From Kalaharituber pfeilii (taxonomy: Eukaryota; Ascomycota; Pezizomycetes; Pezizales; Pezizaceae): a stretch of DNA of 64,000 nucleotides. The stretch is from contig WHUZ01000001.1 in NCBI GenBank assembly GCA_015179045.1, positions 992,001 to 1,056,000 of the forward strand. The letters run 5' to 3'. Positions 1 to 13,085 of the stretch are shown here, piece after piece (within the stretch, counting starts at the first letter, position 1; each line of letters opens with the position of its first letter). The notes beneath the pieces were generated by a model, which worked only from the letters and a program-made list of their open reading frames with translations, made no database searches and was not told where the DNA came from. Made by a program: the position numbers and the translations under genes.

Positions 1-646
1 TATTCAATTGAGACAGACCGATGGGATAGTGCTGCCCCGGGGTGCTGTGTCAAACGATCACTTCGATCACTTCGTTGGCCAATATATTTAGAATACGGAG
101 CGTGATTAAATACCGCTCTCGGACGTCCGATGCTTGGCATTTACTCTTTCCGGAAGTTTTCGACTTCCGCGCCCATCGCCCATCGCCCATCGCCCATCGC
201 TGCATCGCACCGTAGGCGATCGACATACAAAGCCCTTGCATATGTATTGTACGCATAATCTCGCGACTGTACGTACTTACGTCTGTAGATAACTCTTTAC
301 TGAGGCCGTGACTACCGAGTCGGCAAACAGATATGATATTCAAATAACACCAGAAACTCCTCCTATGTTATTTCATGGTAGCAGGTATAGTACACAGGGC
401 ATATGTAAACAGACTCCCATGACTGAGTCATTTGCACAACCAAAAATTGACAAACGTGATATAATACTCAAATTATTCACAGACAGTGAAAAAGTAGTGC
501 CATATGATTGAAGAAAGTAGATAGAAATGCACCAAAATAGTCGACAAAGAGAACCCACAATGGTAACAAATTTATGCAATCAAGACAACAAAGAATGATA
601 AAGATGACACACATTCCAATGCATTGACAACCCTAGTGCCCAATTA
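1..646. other. Left-edge intergenic DNA
   Basis: No convincing gene is visible. The stretch is AT-rich apart from a perfect four-copy tandem of the 7-mer GCCCATC at 171-198. It probably includes the 3' flank of dsc1, which ends at 647 on the minus strand. Confidence 0.6.
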
Positions 647-3209
647 TTATAATGGTGGGAGTTGGTTTCTGCATATTGGGCATTGTAGCCTGAATCTCAT
701 CCAGCCTTCTAAACACGGCGCATGGAAGACATGTCGACACGGAGTGACCATATATGACCTTCTAGTTGTCAGACCACCAAGTCCCCGGGCACCGGCAGAT
801 GACACATTGCCCGCGCCAACAGCACCCGATGTCAGGACATCTACAGGATGCATGCATATTGCGCAATCAAAACTGCGTAGACCAGACCTATGGGAAGTCG
901 CCGTTGTTGCGGAAGAGCTTGATGGAGATACTGGAGTGGCTGGGGTAGCAGAAAACGGTTGTGCAGCTTCAAGGTCATCAACAGGTAGTATAGGATGGTA
1001 GTCGTACGCAGGAGGCAGCAACTACGGAAAGTTAGCGTTGTGGTTACAGGACACTGAAGTAAAAGTGCACTCACATTTCCTGGAATAAAACATCTTGGCC
1101 CTGCCCACTCTTGGAAAAGGAGTATCCCAATCTGAAGAGCGACCCACACGGCAGCCCCAACTCCCACCCTTGAATCACCATCAAAATTGAAGATATTGTC
1201 TTTCCAGCAAAATAGATATAAGACAGGAGATATTCTTGTAGCGCTGGTCCCGAGGACAAATTCCCATGATAGTGCTTTTCTACAGCCTCGCATGATATTT
1301 CGATATATTTGTGGAACCCAAAACGAGCATGCAAGGAAGATGAAAATGCTGACGAAAACATGCCGATAGGGTGGAGACCAGGAAGCTACATTTAGGAAAA
1401 GAAAAGCTCCCCCAATAAGAACGAAATAGAAACGTGAGTAGATGATGGATATGTCCTGACGGCCGTCATCGTTATTATTATTGGTGTCTGTATTTGCTGG
1501 GATAATGAGAGGTGTCTGTGCAGTTGCTGTGGCAGGGGTAGGCAACTCAGCAGCTGGAGGGGTAACAGCAGCTACTGCCGCTCGCCGCTCTGGTCTCTGT
1601 ACCCCCCATATCGTAATAAGAAATCTCATTCCAAATACGACCACAAGAACGAAGGAGAGAAAAGCGGCAGTGACAAGAGCCAGATATGAGGACGCTGAAA
1701 TGAATTAGTTTTTACAATGATACAGGCGTGGACCCTTTTTGGAACTTACCAACAAGTACAGATACTAAAATAAATGCGCCAGCTGTATATCCATCCACAA
1801 TAGCCATAACGGCAATTGACCAAAAGCTAACCCTACTAACTGTGCTTGGGGTAGAGCTTTCATTCATTTGCCGGATCAATAACCAGGTTTGTAGCCCTAC
1901 AATAAGTGAGGCTATCAAGGCAAAATTCTGCACTTTTCTATGATAGTGTTCAACTTTCAGCCCAGTGGCTCCATCTGATACCAAGACGTATCCGCAATTG
2001 GGGGAGTAAATGGTTGTAGAGACAGTGATTGGTGGTGCAGAAGGAACAGGTGCACCAGTAGGGTGCCGTAGTTCTCTTTCAATGTCACGAAGAACAGCGG
2101 GAGTGATAGGTATAGGGTCCCAGAAATAGTGTATCCAAAACCGAGGATCATACAATGGATATGTATTTGGAACAGGTGGCGGAGAGTGAATAGGATGAAG
2201 TTGAATATACACAATATATTCGCATCTGACTGATCCACTAGCATTAGGGGATGAAAACCATGGTATATTTGCATCACCAGAGTCTTCTTGACGCTTTATA
2301 GCCTCGCTAATCGCAGCGTCGAGCATGTATCTCGATGCTTGAAAGGCTTGTTCGGACAAGGTAAAGTGTGGAAGTGCAAAGACACCAGAGAATCTTGAGT
2401 GCATTCACATCCAGTCAGCTTGCCGTTGATATGATACTTCAAAGGGATTGAAAGTCTACATACTCCCGAGAGTTCGTGCTTAATACCATGTATCCTGACC
2501 TAACCATATGCACTCCGTACAGATGGATATCTTGGCTACTATAGCCATCCTCACTTCCAATGCCGATACGTGCTTGTACTTCCTGGACAGAGCCTGGCCC
2601 GGCCTCTTCAATTCGGAGTGATATTTTACCATGATTTCCAGTGACATTCTTTTCAATCTCAGTGGTAGAGTTGACTAACTTGTATGGCGGGAGGTTATAA
2701 GCGCGATGCCAATCCCCATAGATGCTACCGGAGATGTTCCAATATACGGGCAGTTCTATCTTTCCCAAGTGAATGTTTTCATGTAGATTCGATCGGGGGG
2801 TTGCCCCGTCCAGTGTTCCTGTATTCTCCAAAGCTCTTCCTGTATCTTCATTTGGCTCGGATGATGGCAGGTTGACGCTTCCAGTGTCATTGATACTGCG
2901 TCCGGTAGTGTCCTCTGGCTCCTCAACTTCTCCAACAAGCTTGTGAATCATGTCTTTCACCGTCTGCTGCACGGCCCTTGGTGGCATCTTGGTCACTTGG
3001 CCATCATCGCCCACCTTCCCAACGCCCTCCAGCCCTGTAATATTCCCAGGGACTCCGTATGTTGAATTCCGGAGCTCTTGTAGCTCTCTCTTTGCCTGTT
3101 CGATAGCTCGCTCAAATTCATTCTTTCTGCTGACGGGTCCAGTATCTGGGGTCAGCAACAGGATTATCATAAAAATTAGGATGATGCCAAATCTGTTGGA
3201 CTCCGGCAT
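647..3209 (-). CDS. dsc1: Dsc E3 ubiquitin ligase complex subunit 1 (Tul1-like RING ligase)
   Basis: Multi-pass membrane RING E3 ligase of the Golgi/endosomal Dsc complex, which in fission yeast and aspergilli is needed for SREBP cleavage and in budding yeast for membrane-protein quality control. I read four exons: 3209-2464, 2393-1750, 1694-1075 and 1021-647, giving 794 residues. An N-terminal signal/anchor (FGIILIFMIILLL) is followed by a lumenal domain, a hydrophobic block of several membrane segments around residues 390-650, and a C-terminal RING with ligands C723, C726, C765, H767, H770, C773, C784 and C787. A flexible Ser/Thr/Ala-rich linker precedes the RING and a Gly/Ala-rich loop lies inside it. 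The family layout (lumenal N-terminus, membrane core, C-terminal RING ending near the stop) matches. Introns are 70, 55 and 53 nt. It is divergent from lcb2. Confidence 0.9.
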
Positions 3210-4665
3210 GGCTGCAACGGTATCTGGTGGGGGGTTTCGGTGCTGCTGGAGTGGCGGGACAGCTCGTGCATGGCTACTGCCGGGCCGATAGGCACTCTCA
3301 TGTCAGCGGTAGGTGGTCCAACATGCAGCCTCTCCTGGTGGACGTGCTTAATCATCAGCTGGCCGTCCATGGGGTGCAGCATCAACCATGCCATGAGGCA
3401 ACCACGCCATTGCTCACGTGGGGCGCACACGGCCCCAGCCAGCCTGTGTTCCTGGGGGGGGGGGCGGGGGGCGCGAAGTGAGAACGGGGGGGGGAGGTCC
3501 ACCCGCCCAATGCACTCTGGGCCACGCCAATCGTGCTCACCGTCAAGGGCTTGGCACGAGCCTGCCCTAGCGCTACTTACGTAACCCACGGCACCCCTGT
3601 CGGCTGGCTGCGTTCGGAAGATTGCGTGTATGGATTGCAGCGGTCGTGTCGCTCGCACGACTACAGCGCCATAAAGTGGCAATTGCGTGCCGGGCAGCTT
3701 AGGACAGCCCGGGGAGCAGCATGGGGGATCGGGCGCTGGGAAATAGCGCGCACGAATTTGCTCTCTACGAGTAATGTGCACTGGTATCTGCCGTGTGCTC
3801 TTCTCCATATCATAGGGTGCCTTATCGCCTGGCTGCATCGCCCGTGTAGCGCAGCGCCAAAAGGGGCTATCATAGGTGTGTTCCCTGCCCTCTTTCCCTG
3901 CTCTCGTTCCCAGCTCTTGTTCACAGCTATCCAATGATACGTGCCGAGACCCGCGCGCTGCTGCTTCCCCTCGGAACGTCAGCAATTCCAGGCCCCGTGA
4001 GCTACGCTGCTGCGTACGTAAGGAACGGCCCGCGGAGGCGGAGGATTTGTTGCCCAGCTAGTCCGCTTGCTGCTGCCTCCTTTTCCCCCTGCCTCCTAGC
4101 GGCAGTCTGGCGCTTCCCCAATCCGTGCCTGGAAAGGGAAGCCGCAACAGCAAGAAGGAGCAGCAGCCTCTCACTTGGGACCGCTCCCCCCCCGGCTAGA
4201 GCACTCGTGCCTGTTCCCCAATTCCTCTAAAGCGCCCACTCTCCGTCACCAATCCACTTAGCTAGCTTGTGCCGCTTCCTTTCTGTTCCTTATCCGCACA
4301 ATCTCGTCCGCTTCGCTCTCGTGACGCACAAGCTCGCTTGGTACGCTGACCGTCAGGGGAGGAACGAAGGTGCGGCCGTGGGTTGGCGTTACGGGTGCAA
4401 TCCAGCTACGAAGGTAACACTCATCCTGATTGTCTTCTGAAGTAGAAGGACGACGAGCACAGAAGAGAATGAAGATAGAATAAAATAGATAAAAAGAAAA
4501 AAGTCAGATACAAGAAAGTCAGTGGCCGAGGTTTATCCACTCTGTGGGCCCGTCACGTAAGGCACCTCAGAGGAAGAGGGAAAAAAAAAAAAAAAAAAAA
4601 AAGAAAAGAAAAGAAGAAAAAAAAAAAAAAAAAAAAAAAAGATAAAGTCCCCAATAGCTTACCAG
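3210..4665. promoter_or_regulatory. Divergent promoter region between dsc1 and lcb2
   Basis: About 1.46 kb separates the two divergent starts. It is GC-rich at 3200-4300, with G-runs near 3457-3495. Close to lcb2 there are two long A-tracts, A22 at 4581-4602 and A24 at 4617-4640, linked by an A/G-rich spacer. Reading frames open in this block look like GC-driven shadows with no recognisable domains. Confidence 0.5.
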
Positions 4666-6723
4666 ATGCCTCGAAAGTCAAATATTTTCACGTCCTCTGC
4701 CACCACACCAGCGGTCCCTATCATGGCCTCTTCCCGCAAGCGCTCTTCTTCGACATCCAAAGCCACCAAAATTGCCCAGTTCTTCTCTTCATCTCCAAAA
4801 GCTAGCAGCATGCCAAATCCACAGACTGCATCCGCGGCCCTCCTTGCTGCGCAGCAATCTGGTGGCTCCTTCAGCCCGTCAGTGTCACTGCCCACCATAT
4901 CACTTTCCACTGCAACGGCAGACACGAATTCAGACGCGGCTATCACCACAATGTTGTTTTCACCACCAACACCCGCTGATGCTCGTCGACTGGCCCGCCA
5001 GCACGCCCAATTCGGCCCCATTGGTCATCCGAGTCATCGATATGTCAGCAAGCACCAAGGGAAACCTGCTGAGGAGACAATCATTGATGAGCCTCCTTAT
5101 TATTACCTATTCACCACGTATGTCTCCTATTTGATCCTGATTATATTCGGGCATATAAGAGATTTCTTTGGAAAGAGGTTCAAGTCAAAGAATTATAAAC
5201 ATTTGAAGGAACTAAATGTATGGGTCTCCTAAATAGTAGGAAACGCATTACCTGTACTGATATCTTTGTAGGGATACGCACCTCTTAACAGCGATTTTGA
5301 CAACTTTTACGTCCGGAGACTTAAAATGAGGATCAATGACGCCTTTAGCCGACCTACCACTGGAGTCCCAGGCCGATATATTACCCTTCTGGACCGAGTC
5401 TCAGATGACCATAATCAGACATTTAGGCTCACAGGAACTCAAACCGAGACGTTGAACATGAGCTCTTACAATTATCTCGGTTTCGCACAATCAGAGGGAC
5501 CTTGCGCTGATACCGTCGAGGAAGTTACCAGAAAGTATGGATTGACCTCAGCTAGCCACAGGAATGAGGTGGGTACCTTAGACCTTCACGTGGAAGTGGA
5601 GAACTTGGTAGCCAGGTTTGTCGGAAAACCCGCGGCTATGGTCTTTTCTATGGGTTATGGCACGAATGGAACTACATTCCCCGCTCTTGTTGGAAAAGGT
5701 TGCCTCGTGATTTCTGATGAACTTAATCACGCCTCAATTCGTTATGGAACTCGTTTATCTGGTGCTGTTATCACCATGTTCAAGCATAACGACACACATG
5801 ATCTTGAGCGTGTTCTCCGTGAAACTATATCTCAGGGACAGCCCCGGACGCATCGGCCCTGGAAGAAGATTTTGGTAGTTGTTGAAGGATTGTACTCAAT
5901 GGAAGGCACAATGTGCAACTTACCTGCGATTATCGCGTTGAAGCGGAAGTATAAATTCTATCTTTTTATCGATGAAGCTCATTCCATTGGAGCTGTTGGG
6001 CCCCATGGTCGAGGCGTTTGTGATTATTTCGGAGTGGACCCTAAAGAAGTTGATGTGTTGATGGGTACGCTTACGAAATCTTTTGGTGCGAATGGAGGAT
6101 ACATTGCAGCGGAGAAGGAAATCATTGATAAGCTACGCATCACAAATGCTGGATCGCTGTATGGAGAGACACCAGCTCCACCAGTTTTGGCTCAGATTGC
6201 ATCGTCATTACGCATTATCAGCGGAGAACTTGTTCCTGGACAGGGAGAAGAGCGTCTTCAGAGACTCGCTTTCAATTCTCGTTATCTTCGCCTTGGGCTG
6301 AAAAGGCTAGGGTTGATTGCGCTGGGCAACGATGATTCCCCCATTATTCCAGTCATGCTCTACAATCCAGCCAAGATGCCTGCTTTCTCTCGCGAGATGC
6401 TCAGGCGAAAGATAGCTGTCGTCGTTGTTGGCTATCCCGCAACGCCCCTTGTGTCTTCACGTGCAAGATTTTGCGTTTCGGCTGCTCACACAAAGGATGA
6501 CCTTGATAGAGTTCTCGCCGCCTGTGATGAAATCGGTGATTTGATTCAATTGAAGTTTTCAAGCGGCATAGCAGGTGGTGCAATCCCTCTACCACCGGGA
6601 ATGACTGCTGAGGAGGAGGCCGAGAAAAAGAAAAGAGGTGAACTTCGCATTGTTCCACCAAGATGGCCTTTAGAGGAGGTTATAAAACGTGGTGCTGCCG
6701 ATGTACAACTTCCCCTGAGATAG
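4666..6723 (+). CDS. lcb2: Serine palmitoyltransferase subunit 2 (Lcb2)
   Basis: Catalytic subunit of serine palmitoyltransferase, the PLP enzyme that condenses serine with palmitoyl-CoA as the first step of sphingolipid synthesis in the ER. Two exons (4666-5217 and 5272-6723) flank a 54-nt intron and give 667 residues. A Ser/Thr-rich cytosolic N-terminus is followed by a membrane segment near residues 145-165 (YYYLFTTYVSYLILIIFGHI) and then the alpha-oxoamine synthase fold. I see the substrate motif MSSYNYLGF, the DEAHSIGAVG motif with the PLP-binding Asp and His, and GTLTKSFGANGGYI, where the Lys at about residue 453 would form the Schiff base. A second in-frame ATG at 4723 could also be the start. 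The A-rich tracts end 25 nt upstream of the first ATG. The partner subunit Lcb1 is not in the window. Confidence 0.96.
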
Positions 6724-7860
6724 GTTTATAGACAGAACCTTTGCAACATACTAATGGGTTTAATATTTGAAGCACTGGATCTGGATTTTATTGTTGCATT
6801 ATCACCAACCCGGGGTGTTTAACTTACTTTGCTTGTATTCATTATTCTCTACCGTTCTGGTTACTCGATATCTGGCCTCTTGCCCTCGGTCTTTCTTCTT
6901 TCTGTGCTAATTTAGCTGGTGTTTTGATTACCCCTTTTGAAATATCATTGCTGCGCGTGTATCTTTTTTCTTTTTATTTCTTCTCTTTTTTTCTTCTTTG
7001 CTGCTTTAGAAGGGGCATGAGGGAAGCCATACACCAGTGTTAATGAATTAATGGATGAGGTCTGGGTTGAAATCTCTCTCATCGGTGGTTTGGAGCATGT
7101 CATGTCTGTTACGCAAGAACTTGGCTGTAATTAATTTACGCAACTCTAGAAATGGGTGGTCACATATATTGCATCTTCACTTGTTCCTTGTTCCAGTTGT
7201 TGGCGGTTGTATATTCCCTGTTATTTTAGCCTCAGCGGTTGGCGTTGCTTTGCGGTGCTCTCGTTGCTCTTACCCTCAACCCAGCTATGAACCATCCACA
7301 CTCACGAGACTAATCCACACCGTACTCGTCCGGTTACAGCTTGGGCCCAGAGTCTGCATAAGGGCATATGATCCTAACAGCGGACTGAATCCATAGGCGT
7401 CCGAAGAATAGGATGAATTGTTTTTGCATTTGGACATTTTCTGCTCACAATCGCTGATGGTATATGGAATGCGCGGGCGTGCGTACTGCTCGTCATGAGC
7501 GCCGCCAAGCCGCGTATGTAACGGCGCAGCCCGCTGCAGGGAGGCGGAACCCATCGATCTTGCATCACTGCGGCGGCTGTTACACTCCCACTCAACTCTG
7601 CAGCTCACTGTGAGCACAACGCTTTCCATCCTCCAGGAGCCGCATACCACACCGCGGAATCTTATACAATACCTGGCCGAGTGCTGCCATCTGCGGCTTC
7701 GGCGGTCGGCTCAGATTGCGAAAGTTCAAGTCAAGTTGTCAAGTGGTTCATCTCTCAGCGGTTGGCATTGCTCCGCGTTTACCGCTCTACTTCCTCCAGG
7801 TGCCAGAGGTTGCGAAGAACACGCCTGTTATAGCCGGCTGTCCTCGAGGCCACTCGCAGG
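6724..7860. other. Intergenic spacer lcb2-tms1
   Basis: Contains the lcb2 3' flank and the tms1 promoter. A pyrimidine-rich stretch lies at 6950-7000. No gene with a recognisable domain was found. Confidence 0.55.
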
Positions 7861-9502
7861 ATGGGTGCTTTCCTATCCCTGCCGCTGCTGGCGGTCCCAA
7901 GTTTGGGCTCTGTGCGCACCCCCGCTCATAGTTTCCTCTCAGGCATCGACTGACAAGTGCTCCTTCATACAGGTCGGAGGATGTCTAGCAAGCTGTTGCG
8001 GTGCGTACGCTTGCTCTGCAATATGTAGTGCATGTGGTAAATGTGGAAACAGGTGAGGATCTCTTTCTCTCTCATGAGTTGCCTTACTGATTTGGCCTTA
8101 CAGCATCGCTACCCGTATCGCATATGCCTGTGAGTATTGTCTACGCTTTCTATGAGATGAATATAGTTCACTGACCAAATAACTAATGAACAGTGCTCTT
8201 CCTCGTCAACAGTATTATCTCGTGGGTGATGCTAACACCCTGGGCCATAAAGAAACTGGAGCACCTCGCCTTCGACTATCTCCCCGTCAACTGCTTCGGT
8301 GCACAATGCTACGGCTTCGTCGCCGTACACCGCATCAACTTTGCTCTCGGCATCTTCCACCTCATCCTTGCCCTCGTCCTCATTGGCGTCAACGATTCCC
8401 GACACCCTAGAGCAGCAATTCAAAATGGCTACTGGGGCCCTAAGATTATTGCATGGCTTGGCCTCATTGTTCTCACCTTTCTCATACCGGAAGGTTTCTT
8501 CATCGTGTGGGGCAACTACTTTGCCATGATTGGAGCGTTCCTGTTCCTCCTTCTCGGTCTCATCCTATTGGTTGACCTTGCGCACAGCTGGGCTGAGACC
8601 TGTTTGGAGAGGATTGAGTACAACGATTCCCCCACTTGGAGATTCATCCTTATTGGCTCGACGCTCGGAATGTACATCGGTAGCCTTATTCTCACGATTT
8701 TGATGTATGTCTTTTTTGGCGGCAAGGACTGTAGCACAAACCTTGTCTGGATTACGCTTAACATCATCATGGTGATTATCGTATCGTGCATCTCCGTGCA
8801 CCCTACGGTCCAATACTTCAACTCCCAAGCTGGACTTGCACAATCCGCAATGGTGGCTATCTATTGCACGTACCTTACCATGTCCGCCGTTTCCATGGAG
8901 CCAGATGACAAGCACTGCAACCCTCTCCTTCGCGCCCGTGGCACCAGAACTGCATCCATCGTTCTCGGTGCCATCATCACCATGCTCACTATTGCCTACA
9001 CAACCACTCGTGCCGCAACTCAGGGCGTCGCCCTCGGCCAAACTAACACAAATGGTTACTCGCACATCGTTGACGGCGAGCAAATGCTTCCGAGCCGAAA
9101 ACAAATGCGACAAGAAGCCCTTCGTGCTGCAGTCGAATCTGGGTCGCTTCCTCCTTCCGCGCTTGATGATGACAGCGATGATGAAGATGGATATGGTGGA
9201 AGGAATGATGACGAGAGGACCGGAACGCAGTATCCGTACACGTGGTTCCATATTATATTTTTGTTAGCGACAGCGTGGGTCGCGACTCTACTGACGATGC
9301 AGGTGGAGAGTGACGACCAGGGCGACTTTGTACCTGTGGGAAGGACGTATGCGGCCAGTTGGGTGAAGGTGGTGAGCGCGTGGGTATGTTATGCGTTGTA
9401 CGTATGGACGCTGATTGCGCCAGCGTTGTAAGTGTCCTTGAGCATTGGTATGATGATGTAGGTGCTAAATTGCGACACAGGTTCCCGGATAGATTCTCGT
9501 AA
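7861..9502 (+). CDS. tms1: SERINC/TMS1 family membrane protein
   Basis: Polytopic membrane protein of the SERINC (Tms1/TDE1) family, linked to serine-derived lipids and, in newer work, to lipid scrambling. I read five exons: 7861-7911, 7973-8052, 8104-8129, 8194-9427 and 9481-9502, giving 470 residues. Exon 1 encodes MGAFLSLPLL, exon 2 the Cys-rich family signature (SCCGAYACSAICSACGKCG), exon 3 is a 26-nt micro-exon (ATRIAYA), and exon 4 holds nearly all membrane helices. An acidic cytosolic loop (residues about 345-375, DDDSDDEDGYGG) precedes the last helices. The final 22-nt exon encodes the conserved end LFPDRFS. The start was chosen because only this frame joins to the Cys-rich signature. 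It lies downstream of lcb2 on the same strand, 1.1 kb away. Confidence 0.93.
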
Positions 9503-10309
9503 AACCCTTTTTGAGGGATAGCAGTCACATGTTGTGTGAATGGAGATTCTGGGCAGCTTGATAGGGGTGGAAAATATGGTATAAAGGGTAGCTGATACTT
9601 GAGGGTATCTCATGCCCATGAGGTGTTATTCTTATGGATTCGGTGTTCAATGGTTTTGATTCTAGTTGATGCCTCTATTTTACCTGAATTCTGCAATGTT
9701 TGGCCAGTAGGCTGTGTGTGGGTGTGGAGGGCGTTTATAGTCATCGTTTTGACTTGGTTTGTCTTCTTTACTTTTTTCGACTTTGTTCGTTTTCGACCTG
9801 TTACATTTAAATGCATGAGAAACATGTGAGGGCGCAATTCTTCATGCGCGTAGGTTGTGTTGTGGTGATGATTGTTTTGGTGAATTTGGATGTTATTGTG
9901 ATGATGAAATGAACATGGAGCTAAATTTGTTGATTAGAGATGTGGTGATGGGATGAAAGAGTGGTGGTATAGTGAAGTTGTGGCGTGAATCGCTCGCTTT
10001 GGCGTTACCCTGAACGCAGCATGCTGCTGTGAACTAAATCTCCTGGCGGTGCGCTTTTTTTCTCATACCGTCATGATATGTTTATGAAACTGAGTGAACT
10101 TTTCGTTAGAAAATGTGGAAAGAAAAATTACAGGCATATCTACAATGCACATTGTTTAGCATAATAGTTATGTCGCGATGAAACTGGTATCCAACAATGC
10201 CCTCTTTTCAAAAAAAGTAATTTATATTCCCATCTTCCAAAATTGATAATCCATATGAATTCATGGCCCGGGAATCAAAAGTTTCCAGCTCGTCCCTAGC
10301 CAATTTTCT
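9503..10309. other. Convergent intergenic region tms1/met8
   Basis: 3' flanks of two convergent genes. T-rich and G/T-rich DNA, no supported gene. Confidence 0.6.
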
Positions 10310-11281
10310 TCAAAACCATCCCAAACTCCCAAACCACCCTCCACCCCCCGTTTCCACCCTCTCTGCCACTTTCTCCACCTCCTCACTCTCCTTCTCCTCG
10401 GCTTCCATCACAGCATTGAACCCCGGCACGTTTCCCCCCTCCACCTTCCACACATTCCAATTCTCCAGCAATTTCTCCATCGAATTCTCATTCATCTTAC
10501 TCAACTCGTTCAAACTCCATGTCTCGCACACTTTCGTCATCCACTCCATTCTCTTTGGCCCCTCTTCTAGACCCGGCGCTACCTTCCGTAACTTCTTTCT
10601 CAACGCCCCCACCTTCGTAATTGCCTCGCCCAGATTCTCCGGCAACTTCTCTGCGATTTGCCGACGGATGAGGTTCGCAAGCTTCGGCCCATTGCCGTTT
10701 GTAGAGACCATTATCTGCAACGGTCCATCCCGGTGCATAGAGCCGAAGTAGAAGTCGCATTCGGACGGCACGTCGGCGATGTTACATGGGATTCGTAACT
10801 CGTGGCATAGAGCATAAATCTGTGACGATACAACGGGATCGTCGATGGCGGCGAGACAGAGGTCATAGGAAGGAGCAGAGGCGGGCGTGAGGTCGTTGAT
10901 GGGGTCGAAGGGGCGATCGTGGTAGGTGATCAGGTGGGGTAGGGTTTTAATGCGGTAAGAGACTTCGGGGGAAAGGTGGGAAGAGGGAGAGATGAGGGTA
11001 ACCAGGGCATCAGCGGAGAGGACGGAGGTAAGGCGACCAGCGGCGACCTATGCGAAAGCATATTGGTTAGCATGAGAGTTGAAGACGGGGGGAGTGGGGG
11101 GTCAGTGACTGGGACGCGATGAGTGGGGAGGTGATACATTACCGCCGCCAATAATGAGGACTCGTTTTCCGCGGATTTGGTAGGCGATAATGAGGGATCC
11201 GCCGTGCTGGATAGGAGGGAACTCTGGATGAGCGGATGATTCCGGAGGGCCGCCTACGGTGGATTGCGCCGATGATGCCAT
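10310..11281 (-). CDS. met8: Precorrin-2 dehydrogenase / sirohydrochlorin ferrochelatase (Met8)
   Basis: Bifunctional enzyme that oxidises precorrin-2 with NAD and inserts iron to make siroheme, the cofactor of sulfite and nitrite reductases. Two exons (11281-11138 and 11047-10310) around a 90-nt intron give 293 residues. The NAD-binding Rossmann turn reads VLIIGGGNVAAGR and is split by the intron just after the Asn codon, which fixes the GTATCA donor rather than the nearer GTAATG. Further family motifs are the AIDDP segment, NIADVPSECDFYFGS and the MVSTNGNGPKLANLIRR stretch typical of CysG/Met8 proteins. The C-terminal helical dimerisation part follows and ends in a Gly/Trp-rich tail. No uroporphyrinogen methyltransferase domain is fused. 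Confidence 0.93.
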
Positions 11282-13085
11282 TGTGAGGGGAAGGTGGAAT
11301 TGAGTTGGTAGGGTTTTGGAGTAGCTGTAGCAATCAACAATTGACCAAATGAGATGTATGTGCTCTCAATTCTCAACTAGACTAGTCCAGTTCGATTACA
11401 ATCACTTTCGCGATCAACGGTATATTACTAACATAGGTGGAGAAGGTTATTGAAGTTAATTTGTAGAGACTTGTAAAGCTCTGCCAATAGCAAGTAGTTC
11501 ACAATATCAAATTGCTCAAGGGCATTTGTTAGTCGGTGGGAGCCGAAGTGGCGTGGGTGACTTGCGCTGGCTAGGCTTTTGTGGCATTAATGCTGAGGAT
11601 GGGTAGGGGAGGGAGAGAAAAGAGAGGAGAATAAGACGACAATGGGTAATGCTTGTAAGGTACAAGCGCTTGAGGAGGGGGAGGAGGGGAACAGGAGTGT
11701 GATGCAGCTTCCCACGGCGGTGCGGTAATAGTGTGTGGATGTGGTGGGTTATGATAACATTGATAACAGTGCATCTGATTAGATAAGATTGATAAGTAGT
11801 TCCGTATTGGTAGTTCTGTCGTACTGTACAATGTCTTTGTTGACACATGGACCAGACTAGAACTCATTCTCTACTCACAATGCATCATTATCAGGCCCAT
11901 GCCAGGCCCTCCAGCCAAACAACGCAGGATGCTAGCCTAGTCAGGCTGCATCTCAGCTTGCCTTGAGCAAATAAAGACTATCCCAAGCCTAGTGAGCTGG
12001 GGGACGCAGCGCAACGCAAGATGGGTCCGCAGAGACATACTTGTAACTGGTAGTAGTAGCTACGGGACACGCGCGAAATGGCATCACATGCAACATGAAC
12101 AAGGCCCATTAGCAACAGTGAGTTGGGTTGTGTATTCAAAGATTCAAGTTGACACACAGTATGCTCTAGTGGTTCCACAGATACATGGCTGCATGAATGT
12201 AGGGTCGCGGTAAAGCTTTGATTGCTCATTCTCTTATTCCTGCTGTATCTGCGACCCAAATGAAAAAAGAAGACATGAAAACAAAACGTAAGTACAAAGC
12301 ACTGCTTGCTGCACTCACTAAGTGCATTGATATGGGGCGATTGCCAAAGCTGCTCGATCAAAAGTACGACACACTGTATCGTCATGGATTTTCGTTACGG
12401 CGGCACGGGGGATGTACTAGTATATGGATCGCTATGAATGTAGAAGCATTCATTATACGTGTATAGACGTTATGTTTTTTACTTATCTTGTACCCTTTTA
12501 GTTTACATAGAAAGTAAAACTCGGCAGGATCTATTTGAGGCCTTTCCATTGCAACTTCCCACATAGCAGGTTTATCGCGTGCCTTGCGGAAGTGGGAGTG
12601 CGATACTACCTACCATTATGTGTCACTATTAAATGAGGCCTGCCTGGATCACCAGCGAGACTACTGGACCACCATGCTGAAGGCTCAAGTTACGGTGACT
12701 CCCACTCACGACTCATCCTGGAGTAACAAGTTTTGTTTGATGTGTACGAAGCTACTGAAAATACCGCTTTTAATACAATTGCACGAGATCAATTTATACT
12801 ACCGTGAACCTGCCTTTGTTCAGCTTGGCTTCATGTCAACATTATTGATATTAACCCGGTACAAGTATAGTACGCATAAGGATATATAGATGCGATCTCC
12901 TGAGATGCTTTCAAATAACAAACATTGCTGGGCAGCACCATCCTACAGCATCTCGGGTGCCGTCGCTGCTGTGATGATGATGCAACGAGATGCCCTGCAC
13001 AGCCTTAACGAGACCCAAGATGGAGGAAAAGTGGCCTACTTCCCCGCCTTGTCCTTAAGTCAAAAAGTACCCTATAGCCATATTT
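11282..13085. other. Intergenic spacer met8-usb1
   Basis: 1.8 kb without a supported gene. A purine-rich stretch lies near 11590-11700 (pyrimidine-rich on the other strand) and produces spurious Pro/Ser/His-rich frames. Confidence 0.5.

Noticed and set aside
3176..3985. 269-residue minus-strand frame upstream of dsc1
   Set aside because: GC-rich promoter DNA overlapping the dsc1 start; low-complexity composition and no recognised domain.
8565..9251. 228-residue minus-strand frame
   Set aside because: Antisense shadow of the tms1 main exon.
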